Source: Mangrovibacter plantisponsor (GTDB lineage Bacteria; Pseudomonadota; Gammaproteobacteria; Enterobacterales; Enterobacteriaceae). From it: a stretch of DNA of 64,000 nucleotides. Every line of letters starts with the position of its first letter. Position 1 is the first letter of the stretch. The position numbers and the translations under genes are program-made. The notes beneath the pieces were generated by a model. It saw only the letters and a list, made by a program, of their open reading frames with translations. It did no database searches and was not told where the DNA came from. Of the stretch, positions 24,317 to 37,177 are shown one piece after another. The stretch is from positions 1 through 64,000 of the forward strand of contig NZ_QGTS01000008.1 of assembly GCF_003182475.1 (NCBI RefSeq), given 5' to 3'.

Positions 24317-25690
24317 CTATTTCAACAAACGCACCTTAACGGATTTCCCTTTGATTTTACCTTGTTGCAATTGCTTCCAGGCATGACGGGCAACCGACTG
24401 TTTCACCGCAACATAAGCATGCATTGGGTGAATGGCGATTTTACCGATATCGGCTCCGTCGAGCCCAATATCTCCGGTTAATGCCCCCAGAATATCGCCA
24501 GGGCGCATTTTGGCTTTTTTACCGCCATCAATAGCCAGGGTTGCCATTTCCGCTTCAAGTGGCAATACCTTGCCAGCGGTGGGCAATGGGCACCAGTTAA
24601 GCGCCATATGAAGCATCTCTTCCAGTACATTTGCCCGGGTGGCTTCTTCTGGCGCACACAGGCTCACTGCCAGGCCACTTTCCCCGGCACGTGCAGTACG
24701 CCCAATGCGGTGCACATGGACTTCCGGGTCCCAGGCCAGTTCAAAGTTCACCACCATTGCCAGCGCTTTGATATCAAGCCCGCGCGCAGCTACGTCTGTT
24801 GCCACCAGCACACGGCTGCTGCCATTGGCAAAACGCACCAGGGTTTGATCACGGTCGCGCTGTTCCATATCACCATGTAAAGCCAGCACGCTCTGGCTAC
24901 TGGCAGTCAGGGCATCGCACACTGCCTGGCAGTCCTTTTTGGTATTACAAAACACCACACAGGATGCTGGTTGCTCACGGCTCAGCAACGCCTGCAGTAC
25001 AGCAATTTTTTGATTCCTGGGGACTTCATAAAACTGCTGCTGTACCGCCGGTAATGCTTCTGCCGTATCAATTTCTATCGCCAGTGGTTCATGCTGGTAA
25101 CGTTGGCTGATTGCCGCAATTGCCACAGGCCAGGTGGCAGAAAACAGCAGCGTCTGGCGCTGAGCGGGGGCAAATGCAACCACCTCATCAATCGCGTCAG
25201 CAAACCCCATATCCAGCATACGATCTGCTTCATCCAGCACCAGAGTACGTAACGCAGACAGGCTCACAGTCTGCTTATTCAGGTGGTCCAGTAACCGCCC
25301 GGGCGTTGCCACGATAATATGCGGAGCATGGGTCAGTGAATCGCGCTGCGCGTTGAACGGCACTCCGCCACAGAGTGTCAGCACCTTAATATTTGGCGTG
25401 GCACGCGCCAGACGGCGCAGCTCACCCGCAACCTGATCGGCTAATTCGCGTGTCGGGCAAAGCACCAGCGACTGGGTAGTAAATTGTGTCGCATCAATAT
25501 GCTGCAACAAACCAAGACCAAAGGCTGCTGTTTTACCGCTTCCGGTTTTTGCCTGAGCCCGGACATCCTTTCCACTGAGAATGGCAGGCAATGCCGCGGC
25601 CTGAACCGGCGTCATCGCCAGGTAGCCGAGCGTTTCAAGCGTTGTGAGTTGTTGGGAAGACAGAGCGTTAAGTTCAGCAAATGAGGTCAC
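24317..25690 (-). CDS. dbpA: ATP-dependent RNA helicase DbpA
   Basis: This DEAD-box helicase takes part in large ribosomal subunit assembly, directed to 23S rRNA hairpin 92 by its C-terminal domain. Motifs in order: Q-motif region LGYLAMTPVQAAALP, Walker A AKTGSGKTAAFG, PTRELADQV, ATPGRLLDHL, DEADRMLDMGF, SAT, RGLDIK and HRIGRTARAG. The last 70 residues (GGKKAKMRPGDILGALTGD, HPMHAYVAVKQSVA, IKGKSVKVRLLK) are the DbpA RNA-binding domain. I place the start at GTG 25690, aligning TSFAELNALS with E. coli TAFSTLNVLP; the frame extends 17 codons upstream without family similarity. The length is 457 residues. Confidence 0.93.
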   Translation of the reverse strand: MTSFAELNALSSQQLTTLETLGYLAMTPVQAAALPAILSGKDVRAQAKTGSGKTAAFGLGLLQHIDATQFTTQSLVLCPTRELADQVAGELRRLARATPNIKVLTLCGGVPFNAQRDSLTHAPHIIVATPGRLLDHLNKQTVSLSALRTLVLDEADRMLDMGFADAIDEVVAFAPAQRQTLLFSATWPVAIAAISQRYQHEPLAIEIDTAEALPAVQQQFYEVPRNQKIAVLQALLSREQPASCVVFCNTKKDCQAVCDALTASSQSVLALHGDMEQRDRDQTLVRFANGSSRVLVATDVAARGLDIKALAMVVNFELAWDPEVHVHRIGRTARAGESGLAVSLCAPEEATRANVLEEMLHMALNWCPLPTAGKVLPLEAEMATLAIDGGKKAKMRPGDILGALTGDIGLDGADIGKIAIHPMHAYVAVKQSVARHAWKQLQQGKIKGKSVKVRLLK

Positions 25691-25938
25691 AGTGATAATT
25701 CCGGATAAAAGCCAGTGGGCGGCAATAATACCACCCCTCACCTGAATTGCATGGCGAATTATTTACTCAGGTGATGAATGCTTATGGATAGCGCCAGACG
25801 TGGATCCAAATATGCCTGAATAAAAGATAACTATGTCTGTCATATTTTGAAATTTATGAATCAAACTGCATAGTGTATTCACGCACCCGCTATTATCGCC
25901 ACAGCCCAAACGCCGTAACATCCAACTGGTTAATTTAA

Positions 25939-26922
<984 letters not shown>

Positions 26923-26945
26923 TTTATCCGTTACCTCGCGCGAAA

Positions 26946-26972
26946 GCCAGCACGCTTGTTGCTGGCTTCTTT
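26946..26972. terminator. Terminator between convergent AKR and LysR genes
   Basis: GCCAGCA and TGCTGGC pair around CGCTTGT, followed by TTCTTTG; it lies 23 bases after the AKR stop and 20 bases beyond the LysR stop. Confidence 0.75.
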
Positions 26973-26985
26973 GCACAAACTCAGG

Positions 26986-27906
<921 letters not shown>

Positions 27907-28157
27907 TCACTGTTTTCCAAATATTGCCAAAGATACAGGGTAACGTCATTTTTAACCCGGTCACGTGAATTCGTGCGCCAGGCGGGTGCCTGACACAAAT
28001 TTTTTGCCAAATGGACGCTGTAACAAAATACATCAAAGGTAAATTTTCTGGAAATTTCCTGTTTTACCCTGATAACTGCCTGTTCTCTTTTATAATCAAT
28101 GAAGGTTTTCATATGTTTGAATACAGTTGATGGCAATAACCAGGAGGAGACCGGTTG

Positions 28158-29945
28158 ATGATGAAGTCCGTTCTGCGTCGCCCACGAACACTTTTTCTTG
28201 CCATCCAGGTAGCCCTCAGTGGCGCAATACTTGGTTTAAGCCCTGCTCCCACACTGGCAGATGAAGGGATGAATAATTACCCGCAAACCCCCGACCAAAC
28301 ACTGGGGCCACTGTTTACCGAGGTCCAGCGTTCAAAACTCTTTGCGGATCAAAAAACCTTTACAGACGCAATTGCCAAAGGCGACCCGCTGATGATCCTT
28401 GCGGATTACCGCATGCAACAGCACCAGTCCGGGTTTGATTTACGCCACTTTGTTGCGCTCAACTTCATGATGCCCCATGAGAGTGAAAAGTACGTTCCAC
28501 CAAGCGGACAGTCACTACGTGAACATATCGACAGCCTGTGGCCTGTACTGACGCGCAGCACCGATAATGTAGATGAACGGGATTCATTATTACCGCTTCC
28601 CAAACCCTATGTCGTGCCTGGTGGCCGGTTCCGTGAAGTGTATTACTGGGACAGTTATTTCACTATGCTCGGGCTTGCTGAAAGTGGCCACTGGGACAAA
28701 GTAAGCGACATGGTAGAAAACTTTGCCTCTGAGATAGACAAGTGGGGGCATATTCCTAATGGCAACAGAACCTACTACCTTAGCCGTTCACAACCCCCAT
28801 TTTTCCCATTGATGGTTTCATTACTGGCAAGCTACGAAGGCGATGAAGCCCTGGTTAAATGGCTGCCAGAAATGAAAAAAGAGTACGCATACTGGATGGC
28901 GGGTAGCAACCAACTGGCTCCGGGCAAAGCGCACCGCCGCGTGGTAAAACTGGCAGATGGCGCGGTTCTTAACCGTTATTGGGATGACGAAGATACACCA
29001 CGCCCGGAATCCTGGCTGGATGATGTGACAACAGCGAAGCGCTACCCTTCACGGCCGGCTACCGATATTTACCGTGATTTGCGGGCTGGAGCGGAGTCTG
29101 GCTGGGATTTCAGTTCTCGCTGGATGGATGACCCGGAGCAGTTGGGGTCAATTCGCACCACCAGTATTGTGCCGGTCGACCTGAATGCCATGATGTTTCT
29201 GATGGAAAAAACACTGTCCAGAGCCAGCAAAGCCGCAGGCGACAACGCCGAAGCCAGCCGCTACGACGGCCTTGCCGATCAGCGCCAGCAAGCTATTGAG
29301 TCTCACATGTGGAATAGCAAAGAGGGTTGGTATGCAGACTATGACCTGAAAACACACAAAGTGCGCAGCCAGTTAACAGCCGCCGCACTTTTCCCGTTAT
29401 ATGTCAAAGCAGCGGCAACGGACCGTGCCCAAAAAATGGCGAAAATCACGCAAGAAAAATTACTCAAGTCTGGCGGCATTGCTACAACGCTTGTGCGCAG
29501 TGGTCAGCAGTGGGATCTACCTAACGGTTGGGCCCCGTTACAGTGGGTAGCGGTTGAAGGCCTGAAGAACTATAACCAGCCTGAGCTTGCAATGGAGATA
29601 ACCTGGCGTTTTCTGACTAATGTCCAGCACACCTACAACCGTGAGCACAAATTACTGGAGAAATATGATGTCACCACCACCGGTGTTGGTGGAGGTGGTG
29701 GCGAATATCCACTCCAGGATGGCTTCGGCTGGACCAACGGTGTCACACTTAAAATGCTGGACTTGTTGTGTGGTAAGAAATCGCCATGCAATGATGTGCC
29801 GGAAACTCGCCCGGCCATGACTCCAGGCACAAATACTCCGGAAACAAATTCAGGTACAGCACCAGCCAGCACACCTGCCGTTACTCCTGCCAGTACAGGA
29901 TCCCAGCAACCACAGGCAGCCAATACTGTGGTAACGGGTAAATAA
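28158..29945 (+). CDS. treA: Periplasmic trehalase TreA
   Basis: This glycoside hydrolase family 37 enzyme splits trehalose into two glucose units in the periplasm. A Sec signal peptide of about 35 residues ends around [10 protein letters not shown]. Both trehalase signatures are present: [20 protein letters not shown] and [13 protein letters not shown], the first containing the [12 protein letters not shown] core. Adjacent codons TTG 28155, ATG 28158 and ATG 28161 are possible starts; AGGAGG at 28142-28147 favours 28158. The C-terminal 45 residues are Thr/Pro/Ala-rich ([19 protein letters not shown]), a low-complexity tail that makes this protein longer than the 565 residues of E. coli TreA. 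Confidence 0.95.
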   Translation: MMKSVLRRPRTLFLAIQVALSGAILGLSPAPTLADEGMNNYPQTPDQTLGPLFTEVQRSKLFADQKTFTDAIAKGDPLMILADYRMQQHQSGFDLRHFVALNFMMPHESEKYVPPSGQSLREHIDSLWPVLTRSTDNVDERDSLLPLPKPYVVPGGRFREVYYWDSYFTMLGLAESGHWDKVSDMVENFASEIDKWGHIPNGNRTYYLSRSQPPFFPLMVSLLASYEGDEALVKWLPEMKKEYAYWMAGSNQLAPGKAHRRVVKLADGAVLNRYWDDEDTPRPESWLDDVTTAKRYPSRPATDIYRDLRAGAESGWDFSSRWMDDPEQLGSIRTTSIVPVDLNAMMFLMEKTLSRASKAAGDNAEASRYDGLADQRQQAIESHMWNSKEGWYADYDLKTHKVRSQLTAAALFPLYVKAAATDRAQKMAKITQEKLLKSGGIATTLVRSGQQWDLPNGWAPLQWVAVEGLKNYNQPELAMEITWRFLTNVQHTYNREHKLLEKYDVTTTGVGGGGGEYPLQDGFGWTNGVTLKMLDLLCGKKSPCNDVPETRPAMTPGTNTPETNSGTAPASTPAVTPASTGSQQPQAANTVVTGK

Positions 29946-29958
29946 TCCATCACTCACC

Positions 29959-30001
29959 AGCACCCCGCCTGCCTGCGGGGTGCTCTCACGTGCTTTTTTT
30001 G
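29959..30001 (+). terminator. Terminator of treA
   Basis: AGCACCCCGC and GCGGGGTGCT pair around CTGCCT, followed nine bases later by a run of eight T. Confidence 0.8.
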
Positions 30002-30111
30002 CCACTTTTCACCAACTATTTTCCTGTGTCACAGGCTGGCCTGCCTGGGCTGGCAACTTTGCGTATTTACATTAATACTGATTAATACACACAGCCATGC
30101 GTAAGTTTGCC

Positions 30112-30138
30112 TTAAGTTTCTGGCAACCGCGCCGATAA
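30112..30138 (+). promoter_or_regulatory. Sigma-28 (FliA) promoter of ycgR
   Basis: TTAAGTTT, an 11-base spacer and GCCGATAA match the flagellar class III consensus TAAAGTTT-N11-GCCGATAA at 15 of 16 positions. It lies 41 bases before the ycgR start codon. ycgR is a known class III gene in E. coli and Salmonella, so the match is well supported. Confidence 0.9.
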
Positions 30139-30178
30139 CGAAAAAACATCTGTCAGGTGTAATTACAAGGAAATACCG

Positions 30179-30910
30179 GTGGGCAATTATAGTGAACAAT
30201 TTCTAAAGCAAGGGCAGCTTGCTGTTCTTGGTGTGCTTAAGGATTTGGTAAAATCCCAGGCGCCTGTGTGCGTGTCCTGGTCTAAAGGGCAGTTTATCAG
30301 CCGGATGCTTTCTGTCGATACTGGTGGGTTGGTAATCGATTATGGCAGCCAGGACCGGGAAAACCAGGAAGTCTTGAAAGCCACGTCCGTCACTGTCACT
30401 GCTGAAACTCAGGGTGCAAAAGTCGAATTTACCCTTAATGGTATGGTTGCTGAAACTTACCAGGATCTCCCGGCATTCACCAGCCCTTTACCCGACAGCC
30501 TGTGGTACGTACAGCGCCGTGAATATTTTCGCATTACTCCCCCGGCTCACCCGCCTTATTTCTGCCACATATTGTTGCCTGGCGAAGAAAAATTTTCAGG
30601 TGTCATTCAGGACATCTCACTTGGCGGGATGGGAATTTTATTGCGCCAGAGCCTGCCCGGCACGGTTACTGCCGGAATGATGATTCCCCAGGTAGAAATT
30701 GATATGCAGGAATGGGGGACTTTTAAGTTTGATACTCAATTACTGGCTTTGTCTGAGCGCAAAATTATCGACAACAAAAATGAGACAGTCACCATGCCGC
30801 GCCTCAGTTTTCGTTTTTTGAACCTGGGGCCAGCGCAGGAACGGGATTTACAGAAAGTTATCTACGAACTGGAGCGGGCAGCCCGGCAAAAGGCTGACCG
30901 CGTAAAATAA
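30179..30910 (+). CDS. ycgR: Flagellar brake protein YcgR (PilZ, c-di-GMP receptor)
   Basis: The 243-residue protein has the N-terminal YcgR domain (about 1-110, starting NYSEQFLKQGQLAVLGVLKDL) and a C-terminal PilZ domain. The c-di-GMP motif is QRREYFRI near residue 118 and DISLGGMG near residue 147. With c-di-GMP it binds the flagellar rotor/stator and slows swimming. The start is a GTG at 30179 with AAGGAA eight bases upstream. A FliA promoter precedes it. It runs up to the convergent emtA with one base between stops. Confidence 0.95.
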   Translation: MGNYSEQFLKQGQLAVLGVLKDLVKSQAPVCVSWSKGQFISRMLSVDTGGLVIDYGSQDRENQEVLKATSVTVTAETQGAKVEFTLNGMVAETYQDLPAFTSPLPDSLWYVQRREYFRITPPAHPPYFCHILLPGEEKFSGVIQDISLGGMGILLRQSLPGTVTAGMMIPQVEIDMQEWGTFKFDTQLLALSERKIIDNKNETVTMPRLSFRFLNLGPAQERDLQKVIYELERAARQKADRVK

Positions 30911-30911
30911 G

Positions 30912-31529
30912 TTACATTGCATCCAGCGCTTTATTGATCTTCCACAAATAACGCGGCGCCTGTGCTGCAGGGTGTTCTTTTACTACATGCTGAAAGAATG
31001 CGTCGCGATCCAGTTTGTTGATTTTCTCAATCGCGGTGGCTCTGTCTGATGAAAACGAGCGTAGCAGTGCCCCCGCCCCATTCGCATACGAGACTGCCAG
31101 CGCGTCCTGCATCACTTCCGGGTCCTGAATACCTGCCAGCGGCCCTTTTTCAAGAATGCTGAGGTAAGCTGCGCCCACCGAGATATTCCGCTCCGGGTTT
31201 TTCAACTCACTGTTAGTGGGTTGCCCTGCCCACCCCATGCGCCGCCAGACATCTTTTCCGGCTGTAGAGGCTTTGATCTGCATCAGCCCGACTGCATTAG
31301 AAGCACTGACAACATTCGGGTTGCCCCCAGACTCAACAGCAATAATCGCAGTAATCAACTCAGGGCTGACACCCCATGCACTCCCTGCCTGCTGGCTTAT
31401 TGGCATCCACTGTTTCGCCCGTGCCACAGGCAATTCAGGATCCCAGGGCTGTTGTTTATATTCATGGCCTGCACAGCCAGCCAATAACACCACCAAAAAC
31501 AGTAACCACCTGGACTTCACATACCGCAT
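30912..31529 (-). CDS. emtA: Membrane-bound lytic murein transglycosylase EmtA (MltE)
   Basis: The lipoprotein endo-transglycosylase cuts glycan strands of peptidoglycan to form 1,6-anhydromuramyl ends. From ATG 31529 the protein has 205 residues, beginning with a signal peptide and lipobox LLAGC (C19). The SLT domain includes [10 protein letters not shown] with catalytic E66, [13 protein letters not shown] and [18 protein letters not shown] precedes the chosen ATG; an upstream ATG would add a non-family extension. It is convergent with ycgR and divergent from ldcA. Confidence 0.92.
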   Translation of the reverse strand: MRYVKSRWLLFLVVLLAGCAGHEYKQQPWDPELPVARAKQWMPISQQAGSAWGVSPELITAIIAVESGGNPNVVSASNAVGLMQIKASTAGKDVWRRMGWAGQPTNSELKNPERNISVGAAYLSILEKGPLAGIQDPEVMQDALAVSYANGAGALLRSFSSDRATAIEKINKLDRDAFFQHVVKEHPAAQAPRYLWKINKALDAM

Positions 31530-31653
31530 CCGTCTTCCCTTCATCCTGTTTATAATTGCACCAACTACGCTGGCGACGAACACCTGTTGATGACAACGCA
31601 AGGTGTACGCGGCATCATACTCAAATACATCGCCAAGTCAGCAAGGAATTCGC

Positions 31654-32571
31654 ATGCCAGTTATTCATCTGATTGCCCCTTCAGGTTATTGTGTTAAGCA
31701 GGAAGCCGCTCACCGTGGCGTGGAAAGGCTGGTCAGCGCCGGGCATGAGGTAGAAAACCAGGCAGTTATCCCGCGCCGTTTCCAACGCTTTGCGGGTGAT
31801 GACAATGCCCGACTTTCCGATCTTTCCGAAATCGCCCAACTAAGCGAAAGCACAGATATCGTTTTAGCTGTTCGTGGTGGATATGGCATGACCCGGCTGC
31901 TTGAGTCTGTCGACTATGACGCCATTGCCCGCCGCCTGGAACAGGCTCCACTCGCAATTTGTGGGCACAGCGATTTTACGGTGTTTCAGTTGGCATTGCT
32001 GGCCCGCCACCCGCAGGCCATTACGTTCAGTGGGCCAATGCTCGCGGGTAATTTTGGCGCTGACGATCTCAACACTTTCACCTGGCACCATTTCTGGCAG
32101 GCGTTGCAGGAGCCTGAATTCACATTGCAATGGGTAAGTGACAATACACCATTTGAAGCCAGTGGCACGTTGTGGGGTGGCAATCTGTCCATGATTACAT
32201 CCCTGGTTGGTTCACCATGGTTACCCAATATTGAAGGCGGCATTCTGGTTCTGGAAGACGTGAATGAACACCCTTTCCGGGTGGAACGCATGCTGATGCA
32301 ACTACTGCGTGCCGGTATTCTCAACAAGCAGCAAGCCATCATTCTCGGGAGTTTTAATGGGACCACTCTCAATACTTATGATGACGGCTACAATTTCGAT
32401 GTCATGTGTGACTTTTTGCGCAGCAAGTTGACAGTGCCGCTGGTGACCGGGCTCAACTTTGGCCATGAAGCCCGTACCGTCACTCTGCCTTTGGGTGCCA
32501 GCGCAAGGTTATCTCACCAGGGTGACATGGCAATGTTGACACTTTCAGACCATCCCGTATTACGCCGGTAA
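31654..32571 (+). CDS. ldcA: Muramoyltetrapeptide carboxypeptidase (LD-carboxypeptidase A)
   Basis: This cytosolic S66-family peptidase removes the terminal D-alanine from recycled murein tetrapeptides. The protein of 305 residues starts MPVIHLIAPSGYCVKQEA at ATG 31654, with AAGGA in front. The nucleophile serine is in ICGHSDFTVFQ and the rest of the triad is expected in VLEDVNEHPFRVERML (Glu) and GLNFGHEARTVTLPLG (His). It sits beside emtA, whose products feed the same recycling pathway. Confidence 0.93.
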   Translation: MPVIHLIAPSGYCVKQEAAHRGVERLVSAGHEVENQAVIPRRFQRFAGDDNARLSDLSEIAQLSESTDIVLAVRGGYGMTRLLESVDYDAIARRLEQAPLAICGHSDFTVFQLALLARHPQAITFSGPMLAGNFGADDLNTFTWHHFWQALQEPEFTLQWVSDNTPFEASGTLWGGNLSMITSLVGSPWLPNIEGGILVLEDVNEHPFRVERMLMQLLRAGILNKQQAIILGSFNGTTLNTYDDGYNFDVMCDFLRSKLTVPLVTGLNFGHEARTVTLPLGASARLSHQGDMAMLTLSDHPVLRR

Positions 32572-32575
32572 AAAT

Positions 32576-32621
32576 AAACGCTATTTCACGGTTTTCATTA
32601 GTGAAAACTGTGATAGCGTTT
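32576..32621 (+). terminator. Long hairpin between ldcA and nhaP2
   Basis: A 22-base arm beginning AAACGCTAT pairs with a 20-base arm ending ATAGCGTTT, with one two-base bulge and one G-U pair, around a four-base loop. It begins five bases after the ldcA stop. It lacks a T-run, so it may be a terminator or an RNA-stabilising stem. Confidence 0.55.
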
Positions 32622-32658
32622 AAGAAACGAACGCTTTACTGCAAGGAGACAGGTGGTC

Positions 32659-34395
32659 TTGGACGCTGATGTTATTTTTAAGCTTTTTATCCTGGGGTCG
32701 TTACTGGTTACCTGTAGCATTTTACTGAGTTCATTCTCATCACGTCTTGGCATTCCTATTCTGATTATATTCCTGGCTATCGGGATGCTCGCAGGGGTGG
32801 ATGGTATTGGTGGGATCCCGTTCGATAACTATCCTTTTGCCTATCTCATCAGTAACCTGGCTCTGGCCATGATTCTGCTGGATGGTGGAATGCGCACCCA
32901 GGCAAGCTCTTTCCGGGTTGCGCTCTGGCCCTCTCTTTCCCTCGCAACTGTGGGCGTGCTGATCACTTCCGGGCTGACAGGTATTGCTGCAGCATGGTTG
33001 TTTAACCTCGATTTAATGCAAGGGCTGTTAATCGGTGCAATTGTCGGTTCGACAGATGCGGCTGCGGTGTTTTCTATGCTCGGTGGTAAAGGGTTAAACG
33101 AGCGTGTCAGTTCCACACTGGAAATTGAATCCGGCAGTAATGACCCAATGGCCGTGTTTTTAACCATAACCCTGATAGAAATGATCCAGCGCCACCAGAC
33201 CGGGCTTGACCTGATGTTTCTGGTACACATTATCCAGCAATTCGGCCTTGGCATTATCTTTGGGCTCGGCGGTGGCTGGGTATTACTGCAGACCATTAAC
33301 CGTATCAGCCTGCCGCACGGTTTATATCCGCTACTGGCACTCAGCGGTGGAATAATGATTTTCGCCATTACCACAGAACTGAATGGTAGCGGGATCCTCG
33401 CCGTTTATTTGTGTGGTTTCCTGCTGGGTAACCGGCCAATTCGCAGCCGCTTTGGTATCCTGCAAACTTTCGATGGCCTTGCCTGGCTGGCACAGATTGG
33501 CATGTTCCTGGTGCTGGGGTTACTCGTCACGCCGTCTAATTTGTGGGCCATTGCCCTGCCTGCATTGTTATTGTCTCTGTGGATAATTTTTTTCGCCCGC
33601 CCACTCTCCGTATTGATTGGCTTGCTACCCTTCCGTGGGTTTAATTTACGTGAGCGGGTTTTCATCAGTTGGGTTGGTTTGCGTGGTGCTGTACCGATTA
33701 TTCTGGCCGTATTCCCGATGATGGCAGGTCTGGATAACGCATCTCTGTTCTTCAACGTGGCCTTTTTCGTGGTACTGGTATCGCTTTTTTTGCAAGGCAG
33801 TACGCTGGGGTTCGCAGCAAAGAAGGCCAAAGTTATCGTGCCACTGACTGGCTGGCCTATTTCGCGCATCGGGCTGGATATTCACCCGCGTAATCCATGG
33901 GAGCAGTTTGTTTACCAACTCAGCGCAGAGAAATGGTGCATTGGTGCAGCACTGCGCGACCTGCAAATGCCACCAGAAACCCGAATAGCTGCGCTGTTTC
34001 GCAATAATACCCTTTTGCACCCTTCCGGTAGCACCCGGCTTGAAGAAGGCGACATCTTGTGTGTGATTGGCCGTGAAGGTGATTTACCCGCCCTTGGGAA
34101 GTTGTTCAGCCGCACGCCGCCTGAGTCTGTCTCTTTGGATCAGCGCTTCTTTGGTGACTTTGTTCTGGATGCCAGCGCCCGCCTGGGCGATGTCGCGGTT
34201 ATTTATGATTTGGAACTCTCTGGCGATACAGACCACGAGCAAAGCGTGGGCGAGATGTTTGTCCACATACTTGGCGCGGAACCTGTGGTGGGTGACCAGA
34301 TTGAATACGCGGGCATGATTTGGACCATCGCAGAGAAAGAGAACAACCGTATCAGCAAACTCGGGTTACGTTTCGCCGACGAAGATCCACAATAA
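32659..34395 (+). CDS. nhaP2: Potassium/proton antiporter NhaP2 (CvrA)
   Basis: The CPA1-family protein (about 578 residues) exports K+ in exchange for protons and helps control cell volume. Residues 1-390 form about 12 membrane segments with [20 protein letters not shown] and [13 protein letters not shown] as the ion-binding core. A TrkA-C-like and a CorC-like cytosolic domain follow from about 400 to the end. The TTG at 32659 aligns [10 protein letters not shown] with E. coli MDATTIISLF and lies ten bases after AAGGAG; a GTG at 32653 is only four bases away from it and less likely. Confidence 0.93.
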   Translation: MDADVIFKLFILGSLLVTCSILLSSFSSRLGIPILIIFLAIGMLAGVDGIGGIPFDNYPFAYLISNLALAMILLDGGMRTQASSFRVALWPSLSLATVGVLITSGLTGIAAAWLFNLDLMQGLLIGAIVGSTDAAAVFSMLGGKGLNERVSSTLEIESGSNDPMAVFLTITLIEMIQRHQTGLDLMFLVHIIQQFGLGIIFGLGGGWVLLQTINRISLPHGLYPLLALSGGIMIFAITTELNGSGILAVYLCGFLLGNRPIRSRFGILQTFDGLAWLAQIGMFLVLGLLVTPSNLWAIALPALLLSLWIIFFARPLSVLIGLLPFRGFNLRERVFISWVGLRGAVPIILAVFPMMAGLDNASLFFNVAFFVVLVSLFLQGSTLGFAAKKAKVIVPLTGWPISRIGLDIHPRNPWEQFVYQLSAEKWCIGAALRDLQMPPETRIAALFRNNTLLHPSGSTRLEEGDILCVIGREGDLPALGKLFSRTPPESVSLDQRFFGDFVLDASARLGDVAVIYDLELSGDTDHEQSVGEMFVHILGAEPVVGDQIEYAGMIWTIAEKENNRISKLGLRFADEDPQ

Positions 34396-34409
34396 GATTA
34401 TCTGCCTGT

Positions 34410-34448
34410 AGCCCCCGGCATAAAAGCTTCTCTGCTGTGCCGGGGGCT
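34410..34448. terminator. Terminator between convergent nhaP2 and dadX
   Basis: AGCCCCCGGCA pairs perfectly with TGCCGGGGGCT around a 17-base loop, between the two converging stop codons. Confidence 0.7.
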
Positions 34449-34468
34449 TAGGGGAGAAAACAAATAAG

Positions 34469-35542
34469 TTACACTGTCACGACAGGGACACGTGGTGCCA
34501 GTGCACACAACAACTCATATCCGATAGTTCCTGCTGCCTGAGCAACATCATCCACCGGTAGATTGCCCCCCCACAACTCCACAGGCGAACCGATACTGGC
34601 ATGCGGGCAAGGCGTTAAATCAACGGCCAGCATGTCCATGCTCACAGCCCCGGTGAGCGTTGTCAGAACACCATCAACCCAAACAGGCGTGGTATCAGGT
34701 GCCGTTCTTGGGTAACCATCAGCGTAACCTGTGGCCACAATACCAATACGCTGCGTTTTGGTTGCCTGGTAACGGCAGCCATACCCTACTGTGTCACCCG
34801 CTTTGAGGTGCTGGATACCAATTATCCGGCTTCGCAAGGACATTGCAGGCCGCAGGCCAAAGGGAGCAATATCTTGTGAGTTTGCTGATGGCGAGGCGCC
34901 ATACAGGATAATTCCAGGTCTGACCCAGTCATAATGGGTTTCAGGGCACCATAACACCGCGGCAGAATTCGCCAGTGAGCGGGGAATGTTCAGGCCTTCA
35001 GCAGCCTGCCTGATTAACCGCATTGCGCCGTCAGTGCCACCTGGCTGGTCAGCCTTAGCGAAGTGCGCCATCAGTGTTATTTCCCCGACCTGTGCCAGCG
35101 ACTGCAATTGTTGCCATACGGCATTCACTTCTTCCGGGCGAAATCCCAGGCGGTTCATCCCGCTGTTGACTTTCAGATAAACATTAACCGGCTTACGGGC
35201 CTGGCTGGCTGCCAGCATAGCGAATTGCCAGTCACTGTGAACGCTGGTTGTTAATCCGTACTCATGGCACAGAGCCAGTTCATCTGCATCAAAAAAGCCC
35301 TCAAGTAGCAGGATGGGCCCACGCCAGCCAGCCTGCCTTAGCCACAATGCATCTTCAATATTCAGCAAAGCAAACCCGTCAGTTCCTGCCGCCAGTGTTG
35401 ACCAGATACGTTTCAGGCCATGCCCATAGGCATCGGCTTTCACCACACTCCAAACTTTCGCATGCCCTGCCTGCTGGCGAACCTGCCGTAAATTATGGCC
35501 GATAGCCTGTAAATCAATGGTGGCACTAATTGGCCGGGTCAT
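34469..35542 (-). CDS. dadX: Catabolic alanine racemase DadX
   Basis: This PLP enzyme converts L-alanine to D-alanine so that DadA can oxidise it. The 357-residue protein has the PLP lysine K35 in [13 protein letters not shown] and the second catalytic tyrosine in [10 protein letters not shown]. It is the second gene of dadAX: its ATG overlaps the dadA stop codon in ATGA, so translation is coupled. Distinction from Alr rests on this context. Confidence 0.95.
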   Translation of the reverse strand: MTRPISATIDLQAIGHNLRQVRQQAGHAKVWSVVKADAYGHGLKRIWSTLAAGTDGFALLNIEDALWLRQAGWRGPILLLEGFFDADELALCHEYGLTTSVHSDWQFAMLAASQARKPVNVYLKVNSGMNRLGFRPEEVNAVWQQLQSLAQVGEITLMAHFAKADQPGGTDGAMRLIRQAAEGLNIPRSLANSAAVLWCPETHYDWVRPGIILYGASPSANSQDIAPFGLRPAMSLRSRIIGIQHLKAGDTVGYGCRYQATKTQRIGIVATGYADGYPRTAPDTTPVWVDGVLTTLTGAVSMDMLAVDLTPCPHASIGSPVELWGGNLPVDDVAQAAGTIGYELLCALAPRVPVVTV

Positions 35543-36855
35543 ACGCCCTCCCCGTGGTGCACGCCTGGGTTAACAGATGAGCCAGCTGGCCGCACTTGAA
35601 AACCGGGCTGATAACGCACAACCCCGAGGTCGGCTGATTCGATATCCGGTTGGTGGCCGGAAACCAGATCAGTAATCAGTTTCCCTGACCCGCATGCCAT
35701 CGTCCACCCGAGCGTACCATGCCCGGTATTGAGCCACAGGTTACGCAACCGGGTTGGCCCAATGACTGGTGTCCCGTCTGGTGTCATCGGGCGCAACCCC
35801 GTCCAGAATGAGGCCTGTTCAATATGGCCGCCCCGAGGGTACAAATCGCGCACAACCATTTCCAGTGTTTTGCGCCGGCGCTCAGGTAAATCCAGATTGA
35901 AACCAACAATCTCGGCCATACCGCCTACCCGAATGCGCTGGTCAAAACGAGTAATGGCAATTTTGTAGGTTTCATCCAGCACCGTTGAAACTGGCGCACC
36001 GGACTCACTGGCGATGGGGATCGTCAGCGAATAGCCTTTCAGCGGATAGACAGGAATGGAAACAATCTCATTAAGCATGGAGGTAGACCAGGCTCCCAGA
36101 GCCAGTACCCAGGCATCAGCCTGCAATACTTCATTACCACAACGCACTCCGGCAAGTTTGTCACCTTCTACCAACAACTGGTCAATTGCCGTATTAAACC
36201 TGAAATTCACCCCGGCATCCTGTGCCATTCTGGCAAGGTTTTTCGTGAAGAGCTGGCAGTCTCCGGTTTCATCATTCGGCAGCCGCAGCCCTCCGGTTAG
36301 CTTGTGAGCGACCTCCGCCAAAGCGGGTTCAACCGCGCCCAGTTCAGCCGATTCAAGTAGCTGATACGGCACCCCGGCCTCCCGGAGTACAGCAATATCT
36401 TTTTCTGCGCTGGCAAACTGTGCGGCAGTGCGGAACAACTGCAGGGTTCCCCCCTGGCGGCCTTCATACTGAATTCCGGTATCTGCACGCAAGGCTCGCA
36501 GGCAGTCGCGGCTGTATTCAGCAAGACGCACCATGCGCGCTTTGTTTTGGGCGTAATGTGTTGCATCGCAATTACGCAGCATCTGCCACATCCACCGCAG
36601 TTGCGCCGCAGAGCCATCAAGGTGGATAGCCAACGGAGCATGGCGCTGAAACATCCATTTAACCGCTTTTAACGGAATACCCGGCGCCGCCCAGGGAGCA
36701 GCATAACCAGGTGAAACTTGCCCGGCATTACCCGCGCTGGTTTCTTCTGCGGCCTCTGGCTGACGGTCAACCACGGTGACATCGTGGCCAGCCTGGCGTA
36801 AATACCAGGCACTTGCTACTCCAACCACTCCACTACCAAGCACCACCACTCGCAT
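35539..36855 (-). CDS. dadA: D-amino acid dehydrogenase DadA
   Basis: The FAD-dependent enzyme oxidises D-alanine to pyruvate and passes electrons to the respiratory chain at the inner membrane. From ATG 36855 it begins [19 protein letters not shown], with the dinucleotide motif GSGVVG at residues 7-12, giving 438 residues. [22 protein letters not shown] and [20 protein letters not shown] match E. coli DadA closely. The operon promoter region upstream carries a probable CRP site. The frame extends 11 codons further upstream without family support. Confidence 0.95.
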   Translation of the reverse strand: MRVVVLGSGVVGVASAWYLRQAGHDVTVVDRQPEAAEETSAGNAGQVSPGYAAPWAAPGIPLKAVKWMFQRHAPLAIHLDGSAAQLRWMWQMLRNCDATHYAQNKARMVRLAEYSRDCLRALRADTGIQYEGRQGGTLQLFRTAAQFASAEKDIAVLREAGVPYQLLESAELGAVEPALAEVAHKLTGGLRLPNDETGDCQLFTKNLARMAQDAGVNFRFNTAIDQLLVEGDKLAGVRCGNEVLQADAWVLALGAWSTSMLNEIVSIPVYPLKGYSLTIPIASESGAPVSTVLDETYKIAITRFDQRIRVGGMAEIVGFNLDLPERRRKTLEMVVRDLYPRGGHIEQASFWTGLRPMTPDGTPVIGPTRLRNLWLNTGHGTLGWTMACGSGKLITDLVSGHQPDIESADLGVVRYQPGFQVRPAGSSVNPGVHHGEGV

Positions 36856-37177
36856 ATCCAACCCCAATAGTCGATAAAGAATAATCATCTGGTCACAAAT
36901 TGATAACCCAGATGAAAATGTTATTCAACATATGACTTTTTTATGGTGAGCACTATCACAACCTCACACACCAGCCAGATATAGCGCTAAATCCCGAAAA
37001 AATATTGCCGTTTTTCTTTTGCAGAGGAAAATGCTGCCTGCGTGCAATTAACCACAAAAAATTGTGTTTAACTAATGATGAAAAATATGTGCCAGCTCAC
37101 CCTAAGTTGCTGGTGTGTTCTATGCTTATGAAGACGGTTCCTTTTATTACCGGAACTGAAACTTGAGGGGCGCGCTT
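36856..37177. other. Divergent promoter region dadA/ycgB
   Basis: These 322 bases separate dadA and ycgB. Besides the CRP-like site at 36940-36965 the region is A/T-rich around 37000-37090 and should hold both promoters; in E. coli Lrp also binds here. I see no gene. Confidence 0.6.
36940..36965. promoter_or_regulatory. Probable CRP site of dadAX
   Basis: GGTGA-gcacta-TCACA matches the TGTGA-N6-TCACA consensus at nine of ten core positions, about 90 bases before the dadA start. E. coli dadAX is known to be cAMP-CRP dependent, which supports the call. Confidence 0.6.
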